Below are positions 26,525 to 35,520 of a stretch of 64,000 nt of DNA, piece by piece. How positions within the stretch are numbered: position 1 is the first letter of the stretch; each line of letters opens with the position of its first letter. This stretch comes from an uncultured Aquimarina sp. (GTDB taxonomy: Bacteria > Bacteroidota > Bacteroidia > Flavobacteriales > Flavobacteriaceae): the NCBI GenBank assembly GCA_947495425.1, contig CANLYR010000013.1, forward strand, positions 1 to 64,000, given 5' to 3'. A program made the position numbers and the translations under genes. Under the pieces are notes generated by a model that saw nothing but the letters and a program-made list of their open reading frames with translations, searched no databases and was not told the origin of the DNA.

Positions 26525-27847
26525 ATGAAGACAATAGATAAGATACCAACTACAAAATTAGGCAGGACCACAGAGTTAGTTAAAACTGGTGTGAAAGTTG
26601 GTGGTAATTATCTTAAGTATTATAGTAAAAAGGCAGTTAATCCAAATACTACCAAAGATCAATTGAATGAGGACAACGCAGCTGATATCTATGATGGATT
26701 AAAAAATCTTAAAGGTAGTGCACTCAAAGTGGCGCAAATGCTTTCTATGGAGAAAAACATATTACCAAATGCCTATGTTGAAAGATTTTCTCTGTCGCAA
26801 TTTAGTGTTCCTCCGTTGTCACCACCTTTGGTGAGGAAAACTTTCAAGAAATATCATGGGGAATACCCAGAAGATTTATATGATACGTTTGCAACTCAAT
26901 CTGTTAATGCGGCGAGTATCGGTCAGGTACACAAAGCTATTAAAGATGGGAAAAAACTTGCTGTGAAAATTCAATATCCCGGAGTTGCAGACAGCATAAG
27001 TTCTGATCTGGCGATGGTTAAGCCCATCGCCACCAGAATGTTTAATTTAAAAGGAAAAGATTCAGAAAAATATTTTAAAGAACTTGAAGGTAAGTTACTG
27101 GAGGAAACAGATTACGTGCATGAGGTAAGACAGAGTAAAGAAATTACTTCAGCTTGTGCTATGATACCCAACCTTAGGTTTCCGAAATATTATGAACATC
27201 TTTCTAGCGAGCGTATTATCACTATGGATTGGATGGATGGCTCGCATATAAGTGAATTTGCTAAGCAAAATACAGATCAAAGCAAAGCTAATAAAGTTGG
27301 TCAGGCACTTTGGGACTTCTATATGTATCAAATACATATTCTCAAAGCTGTGCATGCAGATCCGCACCCCGGAAATTTTTTGATTGATGAAAAAGATAAT
27401 TTGATTGCTATAGATTTTGGGTGTGTGAAGAAAATTCCATTAGAATTTTATACTCCGTATTTTGAATTAGCTGTAAAAGAAAATATAGATGATTCCCGTT
27501 TTTTTGCCCAAAAAATGTTCCAGTTGGAAATACTCCGAGAAGATGATTCTCCCAAAGAACAAAGATTCTTCTCGGAGTTATTCCACGAGATGCTAAGTCT
27601 CTTTACAAGACCTTTCAATAGTGAAGTATTTGACTTCTCGAATGAAGATTTTTGGAAAAGTATTACAGAATTGAGTGAAAAATACTCTAAAGATACAGAG
27701 CTTAGAAAAATGAATGGTAACAGAGGTAGTAAACACTTCTTGTATATCAATAGAACTTTTTTTGGTTTATATAATTTGTTACATGATCTTGGATCAACAA
27801 TAAAAGTAAGAAATTATGAAAGATACCTTAGTCAGTCGCCCGACTGA
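26525..27847 (+). CDS. ABC1/AarF (UbiB/COQ8-like) atypical kinase
   Basis: The 440-residue protein carries the ABC1 signature: the KxGQ-type motif as LKGSALKVAQMLS, the Ala-rich nucleotide loop (AASIGQVHKA), the catalytic Lys in LAVKIQYPG, the loop HADPHPGNFLI and the metal-binding IAIDFGCVKKI. COQ8/UbiB proteins support isoprenoid-quinone synthesis and may extract lipid intermediates. This phylum makes menaquinone, so the partner pathway here is not clear. It is co-transcribed with the TetR-fold gene just upstream. Confidence 0.92.
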   Translation: MKTIDKIPTTKLGRTTELVKTGVKVGGNYLKYYSKKAVNPNTTKDQLNEDNAADIYDGLKNLKGSALKVAQMLSMEKNILPNAYVERFSLSQFSVPPLSPPLVRKTFKKYHGEYPEDLYDTFATQSVNAASIGQVHKAIKDGKKLAVKIQYPGVADSISSDLAMVKPIATRMFNLKGKDSEKYFKELEGKLLEETDYVHEVRQSKEITSACAMIPNLRFPKYYEHLSSERIITMDWMDGSHISEFAKQNTDQSKANKVGQALWDFYMYQIHILKAVHADPHPGNFLIDEKDNLIAIDFGCVKKIPLEFYTPYFELAVKENIDDSRFFAQKMFQLEILREDDSPKEQRFFSELFHEMLSLFTRPFNSEVFDFSNEDFWKSITELSEKYSKDTELRKMNGNRGSKHFLYINRTFFGLYNLLHDLGSTIKVRNYERYLSQSPD

Positions 27848-27879
27848 TTTGGTTTGTTTATTTATTGGTTAGGTTGTTA

Positions 27880-27909
27880 GAAAGATGCGCTGTGGTTGGC
27901 GCATCTTTC
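27880..27909 (+). terminator. hairpin after the ABC1 kinase gene
   Basis: GAAAGATGCG (27880-27889) pairs with CGCATCTTTC (27900-27909), a perfect ten-pair stem with a ten-base loop. No T-run follows, so termination is uncertain. Confidence 0.5.
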
Positions 27910-28070
27910 ACGTTATAACATATTAGTATTAAACAATACATATCACTTTTTGCTATGCGTGCATATAATATGAGTGATCTTTCTTTTATCAAGATGGTAA
28001 GAATACATATCTTGTATGGCGGTTTTTAATTAAGCATTAATATAAAGAATACTACGTAATAATTAACTAT

Positions 28071-29078
28071 ATGTATACTTCAAAAATATCAGGTTTGGGA
28101 TATTATGTTCCTGAAAATGTGGTAACTAATGACGACCTTTCTGAAATAATGGATACTAATGATACATGGATTCAAGAGAGAACAGGGATTAAAGAAAGAC
28201 GTCATATCAAGAAAGGAGATGGCAATAGCACTTCAACAATGGGTGCTAAAGCCGCTAAGATTGCTATAGAAAGAGCCAATTTGAGCTCAGACGACATAGA
28301 TCTTATTATTTTTGCTACGTTAAGTCCTGATATGTACTTTCCTGGTGGGGGAGTAAGAGTACAAGAAATGATGAACATGAAAACCATACCGGCATTAGAT
28401 GTTCGTAATCAGTGTAGCGGATTCGTCTATGCAATATCAGTAGCTGATCAGTTTATTAAAACAGGAATGTATAAAAATGTACTGGTTATTGGTAGTGAAA
28501 ATCATAGCGGTGGCCTTGATATGACAACTCGCGGGAGAGGAGTTTCTGTTATTTTTGGAGATGGAGCTGGTGCGGCAGTACTGACCAGAAGTGATAAAGA
28601 AGGAGTAGGGGTATTATCGACACATTTGCACAGTGAAGGAGCGCATGCAAAAGAACTATCCCTAGAAGGGCCGAGTACTGGTCATTGGGTGCCAGAAATT
28701 ATTGCTGAAAATGCGCAAGAAAATATACCATATTATCCCTACATGAATGGTCAGTTTGTATTTAAAAATGCAGTAGTACGTTTCTCTGAGGTTATAAATG
28801 AAGGTTTACAGGCCAACAACCTTACCGCTTCAGATATAGATATGCTAATACCGCACCAGGCAAATTTAAGAATCTCTCAATTTGTTCAAAAACAGTTTAA
28901 GCTATCAGATGATCAGGTGTATAATAATATTCAAAAATATGGTAACACTACTGCAGCTTCGATTCCTATTGCTTTAACAGAAGCATGGGAGACTGGCAAA
29001 ATTAAAGAAGGAGACTTGGTTGTTCTTGCTGCATTCGGTAGCGGGTTTACTTGGGGTAGCGCAATACTACGGTGGTAA
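28071..29078 (+). CDS. FabH-like 3-oxoacyl-ACP synthase III family protein
   Basis: The 335-residue protein has the KAS III catalytic triad: Cys115 in RNQCSGF, His in LIPHQANLRI and Asn in YGNTTAASIP. It starts with the typical ISGLGYYVPENVV and ends with a FGSGFTWGSAIL strand. FabH proper initiates fatty-acid synthesis from acetyl- or branched acyl-CoA and malonyl-ACP. The lone position, away from plsX and acpP, suggests a FabH-like paralogue, perhaps for a lipid or secondary product. Confidence 0.88.
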   Translation: MYTSKISGLGYYVPENVVTNDDLSEIMDTNDTWIQERTGIKERRHIKKGDGNSTSTMGAKAAKIAIERANLSSDDIDLIIFATLSPDMYFPGGGVRVQEMMNMKTIPALDVRNQCSGFVYAISVADQFIKTGMYKNVLVIGSENHSGGLDMTTRGRGVSVIFGDGAGAAVLTRSDKEGVGVLSTHLHSEGAHAKELSLEGPSTGHWVPEIIAENAQENIPYYPYMNGQFVFKNAVVRFSEVINEGLQANNLTASDIDMLIPHQANLRISQFVQKQFKLSDDQVYNNIQKYGNTTAASIPIALTEAWETGKIKEGDLVVLAAFGSGFTWGSAILRW

Positions 29079-29094
29079 TGAAATATATAAACTG

Positions 29095-29125
29095 AAAACG
29101 CGAAGCTTCGAACTTCGCGTTTTTA
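29095..29125 (+). terminator. rho-independent terminator after the FabH-like gene
   Basis: AAAACGCGAAG (29095-29105) pairs with CTTCGCGTTTT (29113-29123) around a 7-base loop, with a T-run after it. This is a strong stem. Confidence 0.85.
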
Positions 29126-29343
29126 TATAATATAACTCGGTTATTATTTTTTAAAGGCTAATTCAAATAAATCATAACCATAACTCTATTATTATAAACG
29201 TTACAAATTGTAATGTGTTACAGGATGCATTGTTTTTTTACATTTATTTAACTTTAAAAGAGTTTTTGAATATTTGATAATAAAATTAACGAATAAGCGT
29301 ATGATTTCTTATCACATTAACAATTTTTTTATTAAAAATTTAG

Positions 29344-31716
29344 TTAAAGTATACTTCCTCCAGATTTTTCATTATTATCTCTTCGTTTTCTTGCTATTTT
29401 TCTGTTTTTTCCACTTCCGAATCTATAGGATAGTCCTAAATAAACCGTTTGAGTCTCTCCTTGAAATTCACCATTCTGAGGAAATGGAGTGTCTCCTGAA
29501 AATCTAAAACGCATAGTATTAAATATGTCATTAAAATTAATACTTGCTGTTCCTTTTCCTGCTAAGAAATTATATCTGGCACCTGTATTTATAAAATAAA
29601 AGGGTTTGGTGTTAAATTGTACTCCTTCCTGATCTCCTCGATAAAATCCGAATACTTGAAAAGTTAGGTTTTTGGTAGCTTTTAAGCTGTTGTTTATTCT
29701 AAAATTATAAATTACAGCATCTACTTCTCTTGAAAGGCCTTCGACTATACCTTTCTGAGTCTGACCATACAAATCAAAACTTGTATTAAAACTCCACCAT
29801 TTAGTCGGTTTATAATTAGCCGAAACCTCTATGCCGTAAGCAGTATTGTTATCAAAATTACCAAAAGTTAATATCTGACCTTCTTCTACATCTGGATTTT
29901 CTAGTAGGACTTGGTTAATTTCATCATTAATTAGTCTATAGAAAACGCCGCCAGTTATTGATCCACCTTCAATTTTCTGAGTGTAATTTGCCTCAATAGA
30001 GTTTGTGAATTGAGGGTCTAATGCTGGATTTCCCAAAGAAACAATTCTTGGTGTGCTCCATTCTCTAATCGGATTTACCTGATTAAGCCCAGGGCGGTCT
30101 ACTCTGCGACTATAACTCAACTGATATGTGCTTTTCTCTTTGGGATTATACGTGATGTATGCAGATGGGTATGCAGTAAAAATTTCATCTTCAAATACCT
30201 TCTCTCCATTAAAAATTGCATCTACTTGATAACGCTCCACTCTGGTGCCGACTTGATAAGACCATTTTTCGTAATTTCTTCCATACGTAGCATAAAACGA
30301 ATGAATATCACGGTCATAACTATAGATAGAGTTAGAGAACAATGTAGATTGATAGTCATTATTCGTTCTGCGTAGTCGTACTTCGTATCCTAATTCTAAC
30401 TTCGTTTTCTCTGCTATTGGATTTATGTAATCCAGATTAATCGTAGTATTTTTTCTCTCATTGTTAATCAGGTCTGCATAGTTAATAAATGAGTTGTCTC
30501 CTCCAATAAAATTGAATCTGTCATCATTGTCACCATCAAACACATTATAGTCTACTTCTAATTCTATGTTATGGCCTTCTTTTTTGAAATCGTGTTTGTA
30601 ATCAAAATTATTGGTAGAGCCCAGATTATCATTGTCACTTACAAGATTTTGGGTTAAATCATTTTGATTATTATCTAAGAAAATTATATCAGTGATGCCA
30701 GAGGTTAGACCATCAAATAAATTTTGATTAGTATATATTGAAACCGTATTATTATCATTGATGAAGTAATCAAATCCCACCTTAAAAAGGTGTGATTTAT
30801 TATTATCCAGAAAACTGAAATCAGTTCTGTAGTTTTCGTCTTCTCTAAATACAAATCCAGCATTTAGATTCTTTGTAATATTGGCGCCATAATTACCATA
30901 AAGATTTATTTTTCCTTTTCGATAATTTAGATCTATAGAATTATTAAAACGAGCATTTTTATCAAAGTTAATTCCAAGATTTAGATTACCATTAAAACCA
31001 ACATTACTGTTTTTGTGTAGTACAATATTAATAATGCCACTCATACCTTCTGGGTTGTATTTTGCAGAAGGATTTGTGATTAACTCTACTTTTTTAATAG
31101 AAGTTGATGGTATTTGTCTTAATAATTGAGCGGCACTTATGTTAGTAGGTTTTCCATCAATTAGGATTCGTACATTTTGATTTCCTCTTAAGGCAATATT
31201 GCCATCCTGATCTACATTGACAGAAGGAATATTATTCATGATTTCTGCAGCTGTACCTCCAGTTGTCGCGAGGTCTTTCCCAACATTAATTACTTTGCGA
31301 TCTATCTTTTGCTCGATAGTTGTTCGCTCTGCAACGATGGTTACATCATCCAGCGATTCTGCTTCCTCTTCGAGCATAACTGTACCTACATTTATATCTC
31401 TACTCTTTCTAGAAATTTCTATGGTTTGAGAATATGTAGTATACCCAATAAACTGTACTTTTAAGGTATATGTCCCATTAGGGATGTCTATGATTAGAAA
31501 ATCTCCATTTTCTGTACTAATTCCACCACTAATGATTTTATTAGTTCCATCATTAATTACAACAGAAGCATAAGGTATGGGTTGTTTTAGGGCTTTGTCA
31601 ATTACTTTTCCTTTTATAGAGCCTAAAACAGCTTCATTTTTTGGTTGTGCCATAGCAAAACAATAATAAAGAGAGAAAAAAAATAAAATTCCAATTTTTT
31701 GAATACTTGTTTTCAT
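29344..31716 (-). CDS. TonB-receptor-like outer-membrane beta-barrel (OMP_b-brl_3)
   Basis: The 790-residue protein has a signal peptide and a carboxypeptidase-regulatory-like domain (GSIKGKVIDKALKQPIPYASV in pieces). A plug follows (IPSVNVDQDGNIALRGNQNV; NPSAKYNPEGMSGIINIVL), then a long barrel. The last barrel strand (YLGLSYRFGSG) is followed by a basic tail (KNRKIARKRR...) instead of the usual terminal aromatic residue. The substrate is unknown. It stands alone, with a long leader region upstream (31717-32130). Confidence 0.85.
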   Translation of the reverse strand: MKTSIQKIGILFFFSLYYCFAMAQPKNEAVLGSIKGKVIDKALKQPIPYASVVINDGTNKIISGGISTENGDFLIIDIPNGTYTLKVQFIGYTTYSQTIEISRKSRDINVGTVMLEEEAESLDDVTIVAERTTIEQKIDRKVINVGKDLATTGGTAAEIMNNIPSVNVDQDGNIALRGNQNVRILIDGKPTNISAAQLLRQIPSTSIKKVELITNPSAKYNPEGMSGIINIVLHKNSNVGFNGNLNLGINFDKNARFNNSIDLNYRKGKINLYGNYGANITKNLNAGFVFREDENYRTDFSFLDNNKSHLFKVGFDYFINDNNTVSIYTNQNLFDGLTSGITDIIFLDNNQNDLTQNLVSDNDNLGSTNNFDYKHDFKKEGHNIELEVDYNVFDGDNDDRFNFIGGDNSFINYADLINNERKNTTINLDYINPIAEKTKLELGYEVRLRRTNNDYQSTLFSNSIYSYDRDIHSFYATYGRNYEKWSYQVGTRVERYQVDAIFNGEKVFEDEIFTAYPSAYITYNPKEKSTYQLSYSRRVDRPGLNQVNPIREWSTPRIVSLGNPALDPQFTNSIEANYTQKIEGGSITGGVFYRLINDEINQVLLENPDVEEGQILTFGNFDNNTAYGIEVSANYKPTKWWSFNTSFDLYGQTQKGIVEGLSREVDAVIYNFRINNSLKATKNLTFQVFGFYRGDQEGVQFNTKPFYFINTGARYNFLAGKGTASINFNDIFNTMRFRFSGDTPFPQNGEFQGETQTVYLGLSYRFGSGKNRKIARKRRDNNEKSGGSIL

Positions 31717-31883
31717 TTGAATGTTTATTTGATTGTTGAATGTTATGCATTGTACTTTGTATTACATAATAGGTGTGCGTTATATAACATAAATAGACAT
31801 GTTGATTAGGCATGTTTATGTATACGACGTCTATAATTGGAATCTGTTACAGGGTATTTTTATTTTAACAGTATAAAAATCAA

Positions 31884-31910
31884 AAACCGCCCCATATCCA
31901 GGGGCGGTTT
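31884..31910 (-). ncRNA. orphan terminator hairpin in the leader region, possible small RNA or attenuator
   Basis: AAACCGCCCC (31884-31893) pairs perfectly with GGGGCGGTTT (31901-31910). The minus strand then reads TTGATTTTTAT, a good terminator tail. No gene ends here: the barrel gene starts 168 bases to the left and the CoA-binding gene starts to the right. The 31717-32130 gap holds nothing else recognisable apart from a short ATG-AATAAAACT-TGA string at 31948 and a TAAC repeat (31973-31986). It may end a small RNA made on the minus strand or attenuate the barrel gene. Confidence 0.35.
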
Positions 31911-32130
31911 CTTATAATAACCAAATAATAACACTAACCATCAACTATGAATAAAACTTGATTATTATTAAGTAACTAACTAACTAAATTTATGAAAAAT
32001 CATATCTTTATAAGTAAGACGCGGAGTTTTCGTATGTGTTACATGCTTCTTTAGTTTTTAACACTTAAACTTACTTTTTTAACGTTTTTATCTGTATTTA
32101 AGAACTTAAAAAGATATGTATATTGCAACT

Positions 32131-32493
32131 ATGAAAAGAAAAACACTTGTACTAGGTGCATCATTAAAAACAAACCGATATTCTAACATTGCCATACATA
32201 AATTAGTGGATAATAATCACGGAGTAGTTGCTATTGGTTTGAAAAAGGGAAATGTTTCTGGTGTAGAAATTCAAACAGATACAAAGGAGCTAGTTGATAT
32301 TGATACAGTAACACTGTACTTAAATCCGCTCAGACAACAACCATATTACGAATACATTGTTAGCCTTGATCCAAGAAGAGTAATTTTTAATCCCGGGACA
32401 GAGAATTCTGAATTCTATCAAATACTTAAAACTGCCAATATAGCGGTAGAGGTTGCTTGTACTTTAGTTTTACTTTCTACGGATCAATATTAA
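32131..32493 (+). CDS. CoA-binding protein (CoA_binding_2 family)
   Basis: From the ATG at 32131 ([11 protein letters not shown]) the protein has 120 residues and one Rossmann-type domain: [20 protein letters not shown] with the nucleotide loop at the N-terminus, then [10 protein letters not shown] and FNPGTEN. Small CoA_binding_2 proteins resemble the N-terminal part of succinyl-CoA synthetase but have no catalytic role known. Its last 24 bases overlap the convergent symporter gene. Confidence 0.8.
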   Translation: MKRKTLVLGASLKTNRYSNIAIHKLVDNNHGVVAIGLKKGNVSGVEIQTDTKELVDIDTVTLYLNPLRQQPYYEYIVSLDPRRVIFNPGTENSEFYQILKTANIAVEVACTLVLLSTDQY

Positions 32494-33927
32494 TCCTAAG
32501 AAGGTAATTAACCCATTTAAAGGGAGTAATTCATATCCTATTTGATATCCCCCAAGTGCTTCTGAAGGAATTTTAGAGATTCCTATAATTATAAGTACTG
32601 ATACTAATGCCACTAACCAAGTGTACCTGTCATGTATTTTGTACGGGGTAAAAATTCCGAAGGCAAATAAACCCAGTAGCGGACCATAAGTGTACGTTGC
32701 AACTGTTAATAAATTGCTTATTACATTATCTGTTAGTACATGCTTGAAAACAATAATAACAAGTATCAATACGATACTCATCCCAATATGCGTTTTTTTG
32801 CGAATTCCGGTTTGCTCTTCTTTTTTCTTTTTTTCAATATCCAAAAAATCGATACAAAACGATGTGGTAAGTGAGGTTAAAGCACTATCTGCACTACTAT
32901 ATGCAGCGGCAATTAATCCAAGAATAAATGATATCGCCAATAAGATCCCCAATTCTCCTTGTATTGCAATTTCTGGAAACAATAAATCCGTTTTTGGTTT
33001 CCCATCCATCATTGGGATATCAATAGTAAACTGTTCTGAATAAATAAAAAGTAAGGCTCCAAGTGAAAGAAAAATAAAATTCACCACAATCAAGACTAAA
33101 CTAAAGGATACCATATTTTTCTGTGCCTCTTTGAGATTACGACAGGTGAGATTTTTTTGCATCATATCCTGATCCAAACCAGTCATGCATATGGTAATAA
33201 ACATACCCCCAACAAATGACTTTATGAAGTGGTTTTTTGCTAAAAAATTATCAAAGAAAAAGGTTTTATTGTATGCCTTTAATTCTTCAGAAGAAATAAA
33301 TTCTGAAAAAGTCCATCCGATTTCATTGTTAATGTAATAGATAGCCATTCCAACAGCCAGTAACATAAATAATGTTTGTAAAGTATCTGTCCAAACGATG
33401 GTTTTGATCCCTCCTCTAAACGTGTATATCCAAATGAGAAATATCGATAAAGTTACTGTAATCTCAAATGGAATATGCCATGCGTCAAAAATATAGTGTT
33501 GTAGAACAATAGCAACCAAATATAATCTAAACGATGCCCCTAAAACTCTAGAGATAAAGAAGAAAAATGCTCCTGTTTTATAACTTACAATACCAAACCT
33601 TTGTTCTAAATATTGATAGATTGAGGTGACATTTAGGCGGTAATATATAGGCATTAAAACATAGGCGATAACAAAATACCCTACCAAATACCCAAAAACA
33701 ACCTGCATATAGTTAAATTGAGAAGCTTCTACCCAGCCGGGCACTGATATAAAAGTAACACCACTTAATGAAGCGCCTATCATTCCAAATGCTACTATAT
33801 ACCATGGGGATTGTCGATTGGCTTTAAAAAAAGCTTCGTTTCCAGAGTTTTTCCCGGTGAAATATGATATTAATAAAAGAATTCCGAAATAAGCTGCAAT
33901 CAAAAGCAGAATATGAATAGGTTGCAT
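32470..33927 (-). CDS. sodium:solute symporter (SSS family)
   Basis: The 485-residue protein has about 13 membrane segments and the SSS core. The first helices read [20 protein letters not shown] (in part), followed by a conserved [13 protein letters not shown] region. The sodium-site helix contains the [13 protein letters not shown] motif, as in SGLT-type and proline symporters. The substrate is not evident. The 3' end overlaps the convergent CoA-binding gene by 24 bases. Confidence 0.92.
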   Translation of the reverse strand: MQPIHILLLIAAYFGILLLISYFTGKNSGNEAFFKANRQSPWYIVAFGMIGASLSGVTFISVPGWVEASQFNYMQVVFGYLVGYFVIAYVLMPIYYRLNVTSIYQYLEQRFGIVSYKTGAFFFFISRVLGASFRLYLVAIVLQHYIFDAWHIPFEITVTLSIFLIWIYTFRGGIKTIVWTDTLQTLFMLLAVGMAIYYINNEIGWTFSEFISSEELKAYNKTFFFDNFLAKNHFIKSFVGGMFITICMTGLDQDMMQKNLTCRNLKEAQKNMVSFSLVLIVVNFIFLSLGALLFIYSEQFTIDIPMMDGKPKTDLLFPEIAIQGELGILLAISFILGLIAAAYSSADSALTSLTTSFCIDFLDIEKKKKEEQTGIRKKTHIGMSIVLILVIIVFKHVLTDNVISNLLTVATYTYGPLLGLFAFGIFTPYKIHDRYTWLVALVSVLIIIGISKIPSEALGGYQIGYELLPLNGLITFLGLILIRRK

Positions 33928-34054
33928 AAAGCGTAATTAAAAAAATGAACAGCCAAAGTACAAATTTTAAATAAAGAATCTAGATAAATGAGTAATGTGC
34001 CAAATAGATAAGATGATTCGCAAAGTGTGTCGATTATTTAGATTTGTTTTAAAG

Positions 34055-34078
34055 CCTCATCGTGGGCTTGCTCGAGGT
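34055..34078 (-). repeat. REP-like hairpin repeat, copy 1
   Basis: CCTCATCGTGGGCTTGCTCG plus AGGT is an imperfect stem-loop just 3' of mazF. The same sequence with two small differences stands at 35491-35513, again just 3' of a minus-strand gene. It may serve as a weak terminator. Confidence 0.5.
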
Positions 34079-34396
34079 TTATTTAAAGATTTCTAGAAGA
34101 ATATCTTTTATATCTTGTATATCGGCAAGCTTAAGAGATTCAATCTTGTTTTTAATTCGACGCTTATCAATACAGCGTATCTGATCTAAGGCGACTTGGC
34201 TAGATTTGTTCTTCACAGTAACTTTAACTCTCGATGGCCACGCTCTGATAGTTGTAGTCAATGGCGCGATGATAACCGTTTTCAGACTTACATTTAATTC
34301 ATTAGGTGATAGTATCACACAAGGTCTTGTCTTTTGTGTTTCTGCACCCACAGTTGGATCGAGATTAACCCAGTAGATCTCATATTGTTCTACCAT
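34079..34396 (-). CDS. MazF/PemK-type mRNA interferase toxin
   Basis: From the ATG at 34396 the toxin has 105 residues. It shows the MazF/PemK fold signature: YEIYWVNLDPTVGAETQKTRPCVILSP, in pieces, with the catalytic Arg/Thr region, then VALDQIRCIDKRRI. The activity is sequence-specific cleavage of single-stranded mRNA. The start overlaps the end of the antitoxin gene by 7 bases, typical of a toxin-antitoxin operon. A TTG two codons further up is an alternative start. Confidence 0.92.
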   Translation of the reverse strand: MVEQYEIYWVNLDPTVGAETQKTRPCVILSPNELNVSLKTVIIAPLTTTIRAWPSRVKVTVKNKSSQVALDQIRCIDKRRIKNKIESLKLADIQDIKDILLEIFK

Positions 34397-34650
34397 GTCC
34401 AATCATCGGTTGCTTCGTCTTCAAAAACATCAGGGAACAACATTTCATGATCACTCAGCGAATCAGCAGCTTGAAACTGCGCTAACCATCCTTTGCGTGG
34501 TTCATCAGTTATTGCAGTTATGATAATTTTTCTACCCTCAGCGTGTATACGAACTTTACCTGTGATGCCAGCAGCATCTCTCATACTGGCAGGTAAAATA
34601 ATACCTTGAGAGTTTCCAATTTTTCTTATTTTAGTTTCCAAAATATACAT
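34390..34650 (-). CDS. MazE-type AbrB-fold antitoxin
   Basis: The 86-residue protein has an N-terminal SpoVT/AbrB DNA-binding domain (KIRKIGNSQGIILPASM). An acidic C-terminal tail (DHEMLFPDVFEDEATDDW) would wrap round the toxin. It represses its own operon as a MazE-MazF complex in known systems. Palindromes just upstream fit such autoregulation. Confidence 0.92.
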   Translation of the reverse strand: MYILETKIRKIGNSQGIILPASMRDAAGITGKVRIHAEGRKIIITAITDEPRKGWLAQFQAADSLSDHEMLFPDVFEDEATDDWTW

Positions 34651-34682
34651 GTTTTAATCAAAGTTAAAACATTGTTATAACA
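34651..34682. promoter_or_regulatory. palindromes upstream of mazE, possible operator
   Basis: GTTTTAA (34651-34657) is mirrored by TTAAAAC (34664-34670), and TGTTATAACA (34673-34682) is a perfect palindrome. Both lie directly upstream of the mazE start at 34650, where an AbrB-fold antitoxin would bind. Confidence 0.5.
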
Positions 34683-34824
34683 TTTGCAAGACTTATGTGA
34701 TATTTTATATCTTGAGTTTTATGTTATTTTCTACAATATTCTATTTCTGTTTTGATATCGCATTAGCAATAATGGCTGTATTTTTCTCTTAATTTCTCAC
34801 TATCTTAACTTCTACTTAATATTT

Positions 34825-35403
34825 CTAGAGCCGAATTACAAAATGCTCCTTGGCTTGCTCTTTTCTAAAAAAAACAAAACCTAAAACAAAGGTGTCTAAA
34901 GTAACTCCTGCTGCTTGATGATTTTGAATGCTTTTCCAAACGAATAGATTGTTCTCAGATTGGTGTATGGATTTGATGAGTAGAAGGCTATCATTGTGGA
35001 TTTTTGAAAACAACGATTCTATATCGAATTTAGGTTCCATCATGTCTAAATCTAGATAAATCATGTCATAGTTAGTTTCAGTTTGAATAGAGGTGTCCAC
35101 TGAAACTTGATTTTCAATCGATATTATTTCTATGACAAGATTAGAAGAGTATTCAAAAATTCCTATTTTCTTGTAGTGAAGAAAGGAGGGGAGTCGATTT
35201 AAAAGTTTAGCTGTTTTATAATTGATTTTTTTTTTGTCTTTTGATTTTTTAATTAAGGATTTTATGAGTTTATACGACGCTCTTTTTTCTTTGTTGTAAA
35301 AACACTTGGTAACCAAATCGTATACAAAAGGAGAGTGTACTCCATGTTGATTGGTTGCCTTAGAAATAAACTTTAAATACTCCTTAATTCGGAATAACAT
35401 CAT
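34825..35403 (-). CDS. degenerate SAM-methyltransferase-like protein
   Basis: The 192-residue protein begins with the motif HGVHSPFVYDLVTKCFYNK seen in flavobacterial proteins annotated as class I SAM-dependent methyltransferases (about 240-260 residues). The glycine-rich SAM-binding loop is missing: the expected region reads KKIGIFEYSSNLVIEI. The later strand TNYDMIYLDLDMMEP keeps the family's DLD element. The chain is shorter than its relatives, so this copy has probably lost catalysis. Confidence 0.6.
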   Translation of the reverse strand: MMLFRIKEYLKFISKATNQHGVHSPFVYDLVTKCFYNKEKRASYKLIKSLIKKSKDKKKINYKTAKLLNRLPSFLHYKKIGIFEYSSNLVIEIISIENQVSVDTSIQTETNYDMIYLDLDMMEPKFDIESLFSKIHNDSLLLIKSIHQSENNLFVWKSIQNHQAAGVTLDTFVLGFVFFRKEQAKEHFVIRL

Positions 35404-35490
35404 CGTAATTCTTAAACTATAACTTTTAATCCCTCATAGAGAATATAATTCTCTGGTCGCCCCCCGAAAAGAAAAATGTTTCAGAAGCAT

Positions 35491-35513
35491 ACCTCGTGGG
35501 CTTGCTTCGAGGT
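35491..35513 (-). repeat. REP-like hairpin repeat, copy 2
   Basis: ACCTCGTGGGCTTGCTTCGA plus GGT pairs as ACCTCG / CGAGGT around a G/C-rich loop. It is 3' of the ABC-F gene, mirroring the copy after mazF. Confidence 0.5.
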
Positions 35514-35520
35514 TGTTGAT

